From Ohtaekwangia sp036503775 (GTDB taxonomy: Bacteria > Bacteroidota > Bacteroidia > Cytophagales > Cyclobacteriaceae), in NCBI GenBank assembly GCA_036503775.1, contig DASXWH010000016.1:9960-73959 (forward strand): a stretch of DNA of 64,000 nucleotides, given 5' to 3'. A program made the translations under genes and the position numbers. Of the stretch, positions 8,908 through 17,499 are shown piece after piece. Under the pieces are notes generated by a model. The model had not been told where the DNA came from. It was given only the letters and a program-made list of their open reading frames with translations, and made no database searches. Position 1 is the stretch's first letter. Each line of letters begins with the position of its first letter.

Positions 8908-8924
8908 CTAAAAATATTTTTTAG
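8908..8924. promoter_or_regulatory. AT-only inverted repeat upstream of marR
   Basis: CTAAAAA-TAT-TTTTTAG is a perfect 7-bp inverted repeat directly after the TPR gene stop and 56 bp before the marR start. It could be an operator for the MarR-type regulator that follows (MarR boxes are AT-rich palindromes) or a weak terminator. A likely -7 element, TACCTTCG (one mismatch to TAnnTTTG), is at 8953-8960. Confidence 0.3.
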
Positions 8925-8979
8925 ATACTCTGCATGCATAACAATTTTTTTATACCTTCGCTATCCCTGCCGAAATCGT

Positions 8980-9435
8980 ATGCGAAGAGAAGAAACTGTA
9001 GATTATCACATTAAGGCTGCCTGGCATGCCATCGCTCGCATGTACAATCAACAAGCCTTAAAGTATGACGCCACGATGTCAATGGGGTTTTGCTTGTTGA
9101 ACATCAATTCAGAAGAAGGAACCCCGGCAACCAAGATAGCACCGCTAATGGGTCTTGAAGCTCGGAGTCTTACCCGCCTTTTAAAAAGCATGGAAGAGAA
9201 GGGATTGATATACCGTGAGGCCGATGCCAATGATGGTCGGCTTGTGAGAATTCTATTAACCAAAGAAGGAAAACAGAAAAAAGAGAAGGCACGGGAATCT
9301 GTCCTAAAATTTAATAACACAATCCGATCAATTATCCCGGAAGGAAAGCTCAACGTATTTTTTGAAGTACTTCAGGAGATAAACAAAACCATTGAGAAGA
9401 TTAGTATATACGATAAGCAAGAGAATTTAACTTGA
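8980..9435 (+). CDS. MarR family transcriptional regulator
   Basis: 151 aa with a MarR winged helix: recognition helix region TKIAPLMGLEARSLTRLLKSMEEKGLIYRE (given in parts: LEARSLTRLL about 62-71) and wing EADANDGRLVRILLT (about 83-97) with the family DxRxxxxxLT pattern. It is the first gene of a run with three beta-oxidation genes, 20 bp before fadN, so it most likely controls them in response to an acyl-CoA or fatty acid. That role is inferred from position. Confidence 0.88.
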   Translation: MRREETVDYHIKAAWHAIARMYNQQALKYDATMSMGFCLLNINSEEGTPATKIAPLMGLEARSLTRLLKSMEEKGLIYREADANDGRLVRILLTKEGKQKKEKARESVLKFNNTIRSIIPEGKLNVFFEVLQEINKTIEKISIYDKQENLT

Positions 9436-9455
9436 TTAATATCCTGGATTAAATT

Positions 9456-11855
9456 ATGAAACGTTCTATCCGTAAAGTCGCCATTCTGGGTTCCGGTGTC
9501 ATGGGTTCAGCCATCGCTTGCCATTTTGCCAACGTTGGTTGTGAAGTGCTGTTGATGGATATTGCTCCAAAGGAACTTAACGATGAAGAAAAGGCAAAAG
9601 GTCTTTCTCTGGACAACAAGACAGTAAAAAACAGGATTGTCCAGGCATCTTTCGATCGATCAATTAAATCAAGTCCTGGACCGATTTACAGTAAGAAATT
9701 TATTTCCAGAATAAGCCTTGGCAATTTTGATGATGACATGCCTAAAATAAAGGATGTCGATTGGATCGTGGAAGTTGTTGTTGAAAACCTGGATATAAAA
9801 AAGAAGGTCTATGAACAAGTAGAAAAATTTCGCAGGCCGGCAACACTGGTAACGTCCAATACATCAGGAATACCGATTCATCTGATGGCAGAAGGCCGAA
9901 GTGACGATTTCAAAAAACATTTTGCAGGTACGCACTTCTTCAACCCTCCGCGTTACCTGAAATTATTTGAAATAATTCCAACTCAACATACCGATCCGGA
10001 GGTCACCAAGTTCCTCATGCACTATGGAGATCTTTATCTGGGAAAGACTACTGTTTTGTGTAAAGACACTCCGGCATTTATCGGAAACCGTGTAGGCGTC
10101 TGGGGTCTTCTCAAAGTCATTGATGCCATGCGCAAATTTGATTTGAACGTTGATGAAATTGATAAACTCACTGGCCCGGTAATAGGGAGACCCAAATCCG
10201 CAACATTTCGTACCTCTGACCTTGTAGGCTTAGACACGTTGGTGAAAGTTGCTAACAATTTATATGCAGCTCTTCCCAATGACGAGGGCCGCGAAATGTT
10301 CAAGTTGCCGGAGATAGTATCAAAGCTTGAGCAGAATAAATGGTTAGGTGATAAAACAGGTCAGGGATTTTATAAAAAATCCAAAAACGCTAAAGGTGAG
10401 ACGGAAATTCTCACACTTGATCTTAAAACACTGGAATATAAACCTAAAGCGAAAGCAAAATTTGCAACGCTTGAAACCACCAAAACCATTGACAATCTCA
10501 AGGACAGGTTCAAGGTTCTATTAGCTGGAAAAGATAAAGCCGGTGATTTTTACCGGGATGCGTTCTTTGGATTATTTCAATATGCCAGTAACAGAATACC
10601 AGAAATAGCCGATGAACTTTATAAAATTGATGATGCAGTTTGTGCTGGTTTTGGTTGGGAACTTGGGCCTTTTGAAACATGGGACGCTGTAGGAGTTGAG
10701 AAAGGTATTGAGGGAATGCAGTCCGTTGGATATAAACCAGCCGCATGGGTTACTGAAATGATTGCCGGAGGCAACAAGTCGTTTTACAGAATTCAGGAAG
10801 GAAAACGTCAGTATTATGACATTCAATCCAAAGGATATAAAAATATTCCCGGTAAGGAAGAATTTATAATTCTTGAAAACCTGAGTGATAAAATTGTCTG
10901 GAAGAATGCCGAATCAAAAGTTACTGACCTGGGCGATGGTGTAATCAACTTCTCATGGCATAGTAAGAGTTATACATTAGGGAGCTCTGTCATTGAAGGC
11001 TTGAATAAAGCAATTGATTTAGCTGAAAAAGAATATAAAGGTTTAGTGGTAGGACACCAGGGTGCAGACTTCTCACTGGGAGCAAACCTTGGGTTGGTCT
11101 TCATGTTTGCTATAGAGCAGGAGTACGATGAAATTGAATTCATGGTACGTCAATTCCAGAATTCAGTGATGCGATTGCGATATTCTTCTGTTCCCGTTGT
11201 GGTTGCGCCACAAGGCAGAACGCTGGGTGGTGGTTGTGAAATGACACTTCATTCAGACCTAGCCCAGGCAGCAGCGGAAACCTATATCGGCCTGGTAGAA
11301 GTTGGGGTAGGACTAATCCCCGGAGGAGGTGGGACAAAGGAACTTACCAAACGCGTAAGTGATGCTATTGAAGAAGGTGATGTGGAATTAAATGCATTAC
11401 AAAATGCGTTTATGAATATAGCAACTGCCAAGGTAGCGCTTTCAGCTGAGGAAGCTCGCGAGATGGGAATTCTTCGCACAAAAGACCGAATCTCTGTAAA
11501 CAAGGACAGACAGATTCTGGATGCAAAATCCGCAGTACTTGAATTGTCGGAGGCCGGATACACAATGCCAGTTCACTCGAAAAACATTAAAGTTCAGGGA
11601 AGAACAGGAATGGCTCTTTTTATGGCGGGCATTCAGGGCATGCGGATGGGAAATTACATCAGTGATCATGATATGAAAATAGCGCGGTGGATTGCTAATG
11701 TAATGTGTGGTGGAGATCTGTCTTATCCTCAGGAAGTAAGTGAGCAATATTTACTTGATCTGGAACGTGAAGCGTTTGTATCGCTTACCGGTGAAAAGAA
11801 AACACTGGAAAGAATTCAGTCGATATTGACTGGTGGAAAACCCTTAAGAAATTAA
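9456..11855 (+). CDS. fadN: 3-hydroxyacyl-CoA dehydrogenase/enoyl-CoA hydratase (FadN-like)
   Basis: 799 aa bifunctional enzyme of fatty-acid beta-oxidation: hydration of the 2-enoyl-CoA and NAD-dependent oxidation of the 3-hydroxyacyl-CoA. The dehydrogenase is N-terminal, with Rossmann motif LGSGVMGSAIA (residues 11-21) and THFFNPPRYL. A second HAD C-terminal domain follows. The crotonase domain is last (about 490-700), with ADFSLGANLG and the GLVEVGVGLIPGGGGTKEL loop. This order is that of Bacillus FadN (about 789 aa) and the reverse of E. coli FadB. It lies 10 bp before fadA in a marR-fadN-fadA-fadE operon. Confidence 0.93.
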   Translation: MKRSIRKVAILGSGVMGSAIACHFANVGCEVLLMDIAPKELNDEEKAKGLSLDNKTVKNRIVQASFDRSIKSSPGPIYSKKFISRISLGNFDDDMPKIKDVDWIVEVVVENLDIKKKVYEQVEKFRRPATLVTSNTSGIPIHLMAEGRSDDFKKHFAGTHFFNPPRYLKLFEIIPTQHTDPEVTKFLMHYGDLYLGKTTVLCKDTPAFIGNRVGVWGLLKVIDAMRKFDLNVDEIDKLTGPVIGRPKSATFRTSDLVGLDTLVKVANNLYAALPNDEGREMFKLPEIVSKLEQNKWLGDKTGQGFYKKSKNAKGETEILTLDLKTLEYKPKAKAKFATLETTKTIDNLKDRFKVLLAGKDKAGDFYRDAFFGLFQYASNRIPEIADELYKIDDAVCAGFGWELGPFETWDAVGVEKGIEGMQSVGYKPAAWVTEMIAGGNKSFYRIQEGKRQYYDIQSKGYKNIPGKEEFIILENLSDKIVWKNAESKVTDLGDGVINFSWHSKSYTLGSSVIEGLNKAIDLAEKEYKGLVVGHQGADFSLGANLGLVFMFAIEQEYDEIEFMVRQFQNSVMRLRYSSVPVVVAPQGRTLGGGCEMTLHSDLAQAAAETYIGLVEVGVGLIPGGGGTKELTKRVSDAIEEGDVELNALQNAFMNIATAKVALSAEEAREMGILRTKDRISVNKDRQILDAKSAVLELSEAGYTMPVHSKNIKVQGRTGMALFMAGIQGMRMGNYISDHDMKIARWIANVMCGGDLSYPQEVSEQYLLDLEREAFVSLTGEKKTLERIQSILTGGKPLRN

Positions 11856-11865
11856 AACTGAAATT

Positions 11866-13041
11866 ATGGATGCATACATCGTAGCAGGTTTTAGAACTGG
11901 TGTTGGTAAAGCCAAGAAAGGCGGCTTCCGATTTACCCGGCCAGATGATCTGGCGGCAGATGTAATCAAACATCTGGTGAAGTCAGTACCTGGTCTCGAA
12001 AACAAAATGGTAGATGACCTCATTGTAGGAAACGCTGTACCTGAAGCAGATCAGGGAATGCAAATGGGCAGAATGATTTCACTTCTTGCATTAGGAATCG
12101 ATACTCCGGGTATGGTGGTAAACCGTTACTGCGGATCTGGCGTAGAGACAATTGCTATTGCAAGCCACCGCATACATGCTGGTCAGGCGGATATAATAAT
12201 TGCGGGAGGCACTGAATCGATGTCACTTGTTCCGGTTATGGGTTATAAAACGGCATTGAACTATGCAATTGCAAAAGATAACCCAACATACTATACCAGT
12301 ATGGGTTTAACTGCAGAGGAGGTATCAAAACAATTTAAAATTTCGCGCGAAGAGCAAGATCAGTTTTCATATGAGTCTCACATGAAAGCAGCGGCCGCCT
12401 GGAAAGAAGGAAAGTTCAAGGATGAAATTGTTCCCATCACCGTAAAGGAAGTTTATGTTGATGAAAACATGAAAAAGAAAACCCGTGAATTTATTGTGGA
12501 CAGAGATGAGGGTATTCGTGCGGATACAACTGTAGAAGGTCTCTCCAAATTAAAACCTGTATTTGCAGCAGGTGGTACTGTTACCGCTGGCAACTCTTCT
12601 CAAACATCGGATGGCGCTGCCTTTGTCGTGGTTATGTCAGAGCGGATGGTGAATCAACTAAACCTGAAACCAATTGCCCGCATGGTAAGCTATGCTACTG
12701 CGGGAGTAGATCCAAGAATAATGGGTATTGGTCCGGTAGCCGCAATACCCAAAGCCCTGAAAATTGCCAATCTGAAATTAGACGATATAGATCTATTCGA
12801 ATTGAACGAAGCATTTGCTGCGCAGTCACTCGCTGTTGTAAAGGAGCTGGGCATTGATCGCAAAAAATTAAATGTGAACGGAGGAGCAATTGCAGTTGGA
12901 CATCCATTAGGGTCTTCGGGAGCCCGATTATCTGTTCAGCTTTTTAATGAAATGCGAAGACAAAAAAAGAAATACGGAATGGTAACAGCATGTGTCGGAG
13001 GCGGGCAGGGTGTTGCCGGTATTTACGAAGTGTTGAACTAG
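11866..13041 (+). CDS. fadA: Acetyl-CoA acyltransferase (3-ketoacyl-CoA thiolase)
   Basis: 391 aa, normal for a degradative thiolase. It cleaves 3-ketoacyl-CoA with CoA to acetyl-CoA and a shortened acyl-CoA. The nucleophile is in NRYCGSGVETIA (Cys near 88). The catalytic His is in GGAIAVGHPLGSSGAR (about 341-356), and the second Cys is in ACVGGGQG near the C-terminus. NEAFAAQSLAV is also present. It is separated from fadN by 10 bp and from fadE by 19 bp. Confidence 0.95.
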   Translation: MDAYIVAGFRTGVGKAKKGGFRFTRPDDLAADVIKHLVKSVPGLENKMVDDLIVGNAVPEADQGMQMGRMISLLALGIDTPGMVVNRYCGSGVETIAIASHRIHAGQADIIIAGGTESMSLVPVMGYKTALNYAIAKDNPTYYTSMGLTAEEVSKQFKISREEQDQFSYESHMKAAAAWKEGKFKDEIVPITVKEVYVDENMKKKTREFIVDRDEGIRADTTVEGLSKLKPVFAAGGTVTAGNSSQTSDGAAFVVVMSERMVNQLNLKPIARMVSYATAGVDPRIMGIGPVAAIPKALKIANLKLDDIDLFELNEAFAAQSLAVVKELGIDRKKLNVNGGAIAVGHPLGSSGARLSVQLFNEMRRQKKKYGMVTACVGGGQGVAGIYEVLN

Positions 13042-13060
13042 AATAAAAAATTTAGAGACC

Positions 13061-14863
13061 ATGAGCACAACAGTTGCAACTAACCAGGCTATTAAAGGCG
13101 GAGAATTTTTGATACGGGAAACAAAAGCAGGCGAAATTTTTATTCCCGAAGAATTCAATGAAGAGCAAAAAATGATCGAACAGCAGTGTAAGGATTTTCT
13201 TGCAAAAGAGGTCTGGCCACGGCTTGATGAGATCGACTCTATGAAGGACCCTAACCTAATGCCATCTATTCTGGATAAGGCCGGAGAGCTTGGCCTGTTA
13301 GGTACATCAGTTCCTCAGGACCTCGGTGGTTTTGGAATGGATTTCAATACTACAATGCTCGTTGCAGAAGTGATTGGCTCTGGTCATTCTGTAGCGGTAG
13401 CACTTTCAGCTCATACCGGCATCGGTACGCTCCCCATTCTGTATTACGGAAATGATGCGCAGAAGAAGAAGTACATTCCCAAGCTGGCTACGGGAGAATG
13501 GAAAGCTGCTTACTGTCTTACGGAACCGGATTCGGGTTCAGATGCAAACAGTGGAAAGACTAAGGCAGTACTTACTTCCGATGGTAAACACTATGTCATC
13601 AATGGCCAGAAAATGTGGATCACCAATGGTGGATTCGCAGATATCTATGTTGTCTTCGCGAAGATTGATAACGATAAAAATTTAAGTGCCTTTATCGTAG
13701 AGAAAACCTTTGGAGGGGTCACCATGAATGAAGAAGAAAAAAAGATGGGTATAAAAGGCTCTTCAACCCGCCAGATTTTTTTTAATGACTGCAAAGTTCC
13801 TGTAGAAAATCTATTAAGCGAAAGGGAGAACGGGTTTAAAATAGCGGTGAATATTTTGAACATCGGACGAATCAAGCTGGGAGTTGCTGCGGTTGGTGGA
13901 TCCAAGGCCACCATTAGTAAAGCAGTAAAGTATGCTACTGAGCGCAAACAATTCAACGTGCCCATTGCGTCCTTCGGTGCAATCAAGCATAAGATTGCTG
14001 AAATGGTTACGCGAGTGTTTGCTTCGGAATCAGCGCATTATCGAGCAGGTCAGAATATTGATGATGCATACAACGCTTTTGTTGCGGGCGGAATGGATTC
14101 TGCCAAAGCACGGTTAAAGTCCCTGGAAGAATTTGCTATTGAATGTGCCATTCTGAAAGTACACGGTTCAGAAATACTGGATTTTACAGTCGATGAAGGT
14201 GTACAGATTTATGGCGGTATGGGCTTCTCAGCGGAAGGACCCATGGATCGTGCTTATCGGGATGCCCGAATCAACCGGATTTTTGAAGGCACAAATGAAA
14301 TCAATCGACTGCTTACTATTGATATGCTGATGAAACGCGCCATGAAGGGATCACTTGATTTAATGAACCCCGCTATGGCAGTTCAAAAGGAGCTGATGGC
14401 CATTCCTGATTTTGGTGCCAGTGAAGAGGAGGGAATTTTTGTGAAAGAAAAGAAGGCTGTACAGAATCTTAAAAAGGCCGGCCTTATGGTTTCGGGAGCC
14501 GCAGTACAAAAGTTCATGATGAAACTCTCTGAAGAGCAGGAAGTGCTGATGAATCTGGCTGATATGCTCATTGAAGCATATGTGGCTGAATCCATATTAC
14601 TTCGTGTTGAAAAACTTATTGGGCTGAAAGGTGAGAATGCCTGTGCAATTCAAAAGGAAATGGCTATGATCTATTTGCATCACGCCATAAATAAGGGTGC
14701 AGCTGCAGGCCGCGAAGCGATCAATTCTTTTGCAGAAGGAGACGAGCAACGGCTCATGCTCATGGGCCTGAAGCGCTTCACTAAAATTGATCCGTATAAC
14801 CTGAAAGAAGCCAGAAGGAAAGTTGCAAATCATGTTATTGAAAAAGGAGCATATCCTTTCTAA
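13061..14863 (+). CDS. fadE: Acyl-CoA dehydrogenase
   Basis: 600 aa. FAD-dependent first step of beta-oxidation, making the trans-2-enoyl-CoA and giving electrons to electron-transfer flavoprotein. Family motifs: CLTEPDSGSDANS (about 158-170), MWITNGG (about 190-196), and the C-terminal signature QIYGGMGFSAEGPMDRAYRD (about 384-403) followed by FEGTNEINR. A 150-residue C-terminal extension is typical of the Bacillus FadE type. It is the last gene of the operon, with a clear terminator 24 bp downstream. No etfAB genes are in the window. Confidence 0.95.
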   Translation: MSTTVATNQAIKGGEFLIRETKAGEIFIPEEFNEEQKMIEQQCKDFLAKEVWPRLDEIDSMKDPNLMPSILDKAGELGLLGTSVPQDLGGFGMDFNTTMLVAEVIGSGHSVAVALSAHTGIGTLPILYYGNDAQKKKYIPKLATGEWKAAYCLTEPDSGSDANSGKTKAVLTSDGKHYVINGQKMWITNGGFADIYVVFAKIDNDKNLSAFIVEKTFGGVTMNEEEKKMGIKGSSTRQIFFNDCKVPVENLLSERENGFKIAVNILNIGRIKLGVAAVGGSKATISKAVKYATERKQFNVPIASFGAIKHKIAEMVTRVFASESAHYRAGQNIDDAYNAFVAGGMDSAKARLKSLEEFAIECAILKVHGSEILDFTVDEGVQIYGGMGFSAEGPMDRAYRDARINRIFEGTNEINRLLTIDMLMKRAMKGSLDLMNPAMAVQKELMAIPDFGASEEEGIFVKEKKAVQNLKKAGLMVSGAAVQKFMMKLSEEQEVLMNLADMLIEAYVAESILLRVEKLIGLKGENACAIQKEMAMIYLHHAINKGAAAGREAINSFAEGDEQRLMLMGLKRFTKIDPYNLKEARRKVANHVIEKGAYPF

Positions 14864-14886
14864 AGAGTTTACTTAACCTAAACTGT

Positions 14887-14913
14887 GAAAAGGCCGGAGC
14901 AATCCGGCTTTTC
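14887..14913 (+). terminator. Rho-independent terminator of the fad operon
   Basis: Stem GAAAAGGCCGGA / TCCGGCTTTTC with one bulged G and a GCAA loop, followed by CATTTTAG. It lies 24 bp after the fadE stop. Confidence 0.8.
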
Positions 14914-15075
14914 CATTTTAGAAGAGGTGTTCAAATCTGCAAAAGCCCATGTTCAGTTTTCAACAGTTACAGAAAGGCCTCATACCTAAATTGTTGAAAT
15001 TCTCAATAAATAAGGCATTTGGTTTCTATATTATTGATCAGCACAATCTTTGTTCAGTGGAAGAAAAAACTACCT

Positions 15076-15381
15076 ATGCAAACTCGCAGCAGCAACACCT
15101 CAGGCAGTACAACGATACTCATTGCCATTATCATTCTATTAACATTCCCCTTATGGATTGGAATTCTGGGAGGACTTTTCGGAATAGTAATGGGAATTTT
15201 TGGTGCAGTTATCGGTGTATTTGCCGCGGTCTTCGGTTCAATTTTCGGTTTGATTGGCAGCTTGTTCGGTTGGGTTTTTGATTGGGGATGGCATTTTCCT
15301 TTTGGTTTCGGAGAACACAAATTTCTTACGGTGTTTATAATCGTTTTAGTGATTGTGCTGATCGCAAAATCAAAAAGATAA
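15076..15381 (+). CDS. Small membrane protein with a Gly/Phe-rich repeat segment
   Basis: 101 aa. I chose the ATG at 15076 over an upstream one because the protein then starts with a short polar segment (MQTRSSNTSGS) followed by a membrane helix. The middle is a string of GxFG/GxIG repeats (GIFGAVIGVFAAVFGSIFG), which should form one or two tightly packed helices. A third helix (KFLTVFIIVLVIVLIA) ends in KSKR. No family was recognised. Its TAA stop abuts the stop of the opposing gene with no gap. Confidence 0.6.
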   Translation: MQTRSSNTSGSTTILIAIIILLTFPLWIGILGGLFGIVMGIFGAVIGVFAAVFGSIFGLIGSLFGWVFDWGWHFPFGFGEHKFLTVFIIVLVIVLIAKSKR

Positions 15382-15768
15382 TTATGAAATGGGGTGCTTG
15401 TTGTAAAGGCTGGGGTTGAGGAAATACTTTGAATAGATCGGATATTTACGGATGGCCACAACTTCAGGCTTAAGCTTGTTTATAAAAACAACCTTATATT
15501 GAAATTCGAATCCCTTTTCAACCCGAACACTCTTTCGGGCAGTATACCATTTTTTATTCCAGGGATTAAGCACCTTTACCTCAAGGTGAAACAAGCCAGG
15601 GGTACTGCGAACACGCACCATTTTTCCGACATGATTATTATAAAGCCTGCCATTAACAAATACCTGCATGCTAATCCCTTTGTCGGTTTTAATAGCAATA
15701 CCAGAATCGTAAGCAAAGGTTAAAATGGACGAGAGGAGAAGAAAAAAGCACAAACCCATCTTTTTCAT
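15382..15768 (-). CDS. Secreted hypothetical protein
   Basis: 128 aa from the ATG at 15768, which places a standard signal peptide (MKKMGLCFFLLLSSILTFAYD) at the N-terminus; an earlier ATG at 15795 would add nine residues before it. The mature part is beta-rich and basic, with an FVNGRLYNNHVGKMVRV segment. Such short secreted proteins often have a DUF4476-like N-terminal fold in Bacteroidota, but I cannot assign this one. It is convergent with the membrane protein gene on its right end. Confidence 0.65.
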   Translation of the reverse strand: MKKMGLCFFLLLSSILTFAYDSGIAIKTDKGISMQVFVNGRLYNNHVGKMVRVRSTPGLFHLEVKVLNPWNKKWYTARKSVRVEKGFEFQYKVVFINKLKPEVVAIRKYPIYSKYFLNPSLYNKHPIS

Positions 15769-15878
15769 AGCACAGCTTTTTCCGTATATACGCAACCACT
15801 GTGCCAGTGTTTTTTATTCCAAAGAACAAAAGGCTGCTCTTTTTGCAACCTTTTGATAGTAAACTAAGGAGCATGGAT

Positions 15879-17417
15879 TTATTTCAGAGAAGCTTTTCCG
15901 CTATTAAGCTCAAAAGATTTACCCAGGAACTCATTGCTATCAATTTTTCGTAACGTTTTTACATAATACCATTCCGCGTATACCTTTTCAGGATAAATAG
16001 TCAGCAATAGATAGCCGTGATCTCTGTTGTTAATAAACTTAAGGTGCGGGTTTTGTTGTTTTAGTTTTTCTTCTGTGATCAACACACTGTCAACAGGATT
16101 TCCTTCATCACCATTTCCCGAAGAAACACTTGTCGTACCTAGTTCGATAGCCAGAGGATTGCCTTTTTTTTCACTTTGTAGTTTATAAGGAACTTCAATC
16201 CCCCAGGAAGCATGAGTATCTCCTGATACGAACACGATGTTTTCAATTTTATTATCCAAAATAAACTTCTTGATCTTTTCTTTTTCGGCAGGATAACCAT
16301 CCCACGCATCCAGGTTTTTCGGCATACCTTTTTGATATAAATTATCAATATTCAAATCTGAAAAAATAACCTGATTGCCAATAATCCTCCACACCGCTTT
16401 GGAGTTTTTCAAACCATTTTCAAACCATTCCAATTGTTCTTTGCCAAGCATACTTCGGCCCGGATCATTTAATAATGGAGACGAAGCGCTGTCAACCGGA
16501 GCTGTTCTTCCCTCAAGTCTTTCATCCAGCATTACTATGTCGGCTAACGATCCAAATGAAAAAGACCGATAATGTTTATCGCCTGTACGGATGGGGACCC
16601 ATTCGTAATACGCTTTTTTGGCAGCAGCTTTTCGTTGCATAAAATCACCTTCCTCAGGCTGGTGATTGAGCGCACCTTCCGAATAAACATTGTTAGCTAC
16701 CTCATGATCGTCCCAGATTGTAATTATGGGATGACGCCTGCCCAGATTTTGCAGGCCTTTATCCAGACGATATTGTGAATATCGTGTTCTGTAATCCTGA
16801 AGGGAAACACACTCATGTGGGGGGAGAGTAATCCTTCCAATGGTAGTATCCCCATAGACACCGGTTCCATATTCGTAAATGTAATCTCCAAGGTGCAATA
16901 CCACGTCAACCTCTTTAGCGGCAATCCTGTCGTACGCATTGAAATAACCAAACTCCCAATTGCTACAACTTACGATAGCCAATTGTAAGCTGTCTTTTTT
17001 GTCAGCGGGAGCAGTTTTCGTACGCCCGGATATCGAAGTTACGCCAAGAGACCTAAACCGATAGAAATAGTAATGATCAGGCAGCAGCCCGGTCACATCA
17101 ACTTTAACCGTGAAATCCTGGTCATGAGAAGTTGTCAGCGAATCCGATTTAACTATTTCAGAGAAGTCTTCACGATCAGAGATCTCCCAGGCAACATTCA
17201 CTTTCCGCAAGGAATCGTCAGGTGTAATACGCGTCCATATAATTACAGCATCCGGTAAAGGATCACCGGATGCTACACCATGATAAAAAGGTTTTAGCGA
17301 CTGATCATATAGCGGTGAAACTGGCTCATTCCACTTTTTTTCGTTGTCAGCTTTCTTGAGTGTACAAGAAGCCAGAAAACCGGTCATAATAAATAATACG
17401 CCACAGCGAAGATTCAT
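15879..17417 (-). CDS. phoD: PhoD-like alkaline phosphatase/phosphodiesterase, lipoprotein
   Basis: 512 aa. An N-terminal lipobox FLASC (Cys18) predicts a lipid-anchored protein, where many PhoD proteins use Tat signals instead. An N-terminal Fn3-like PhoD_N domain (FYHGVASGDPLPDAVIIWTR, about 44-63) precedes the metallophosphatase domain. Metal-ligand motifs seen: CSNWE (about 151), HLGDYIYEYG (about 175-184), WDDHEVANN (about 235-243), GDTHASWG (about 400-407). Likely releases phosphate from phosphodiesters or monoesters outside the cell. A single gene with no phosphate-uptake genes nearby. Confidence 0.9.
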   Translation of the reverse strand: MNLRCGVLFIMTGFLASCTLKKADNEKKWNEPVSPLYDQSLKPFYHGVASGDPLPDAVIIWTRITPDDSLRKVNVAWEISDREDFSEIVKSDSLTTSHDQDFTVKVDVTGLLPDHYYFYRFRSLGVTSISGRTKTAPADKKDSLQLAIVSCSNWEFGYFNAYDRIAAKEVDVVLHLGDYIYEYGTGVYGDTTIGRITLPPHECVSLQDYRTRYSQYRLDKGLQNLGRRHPIITIWDDHEVANNVYSEGALNHQPEEGDFMQRKAAAKKAYYEWVPIRTGDKHYRSFSFGSLADIVMLDERLEGRTAPVDSASSPLLNDPGRSMLGKEQLEWFENGLKNSKAVWRIIGNQVIFSDLNIDNLYQKGMPKNLDAWDGYPAEKEKIKKFILDNKIENIVFVSGDTHASWGIEVPYKLQSEKKGNPLAIELGTTSVSSGNGDEGNPVDSVLITEEKLKQQNPHLKFINNRDHGYLLLTIYPEKVYAEWYYVKTLRKIDSNEFLGKSFELNSGKASLK

Positions 17418-17499
17418 ACTTTAGCTTTTTTGTAAAGTAATGAAAGTTATGTGAAGAAGGTGCGATAGCTGTGTTAACAAACACAGATTGTGACAGAAC

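Noticed and set aside
14949..15281. 110-aa + strand frame after the fad operon
   Set aside because: Overlaps the small membrane protein in another frame and contains Cys/Arg/Trp runs typical of an out-of-frame reading.
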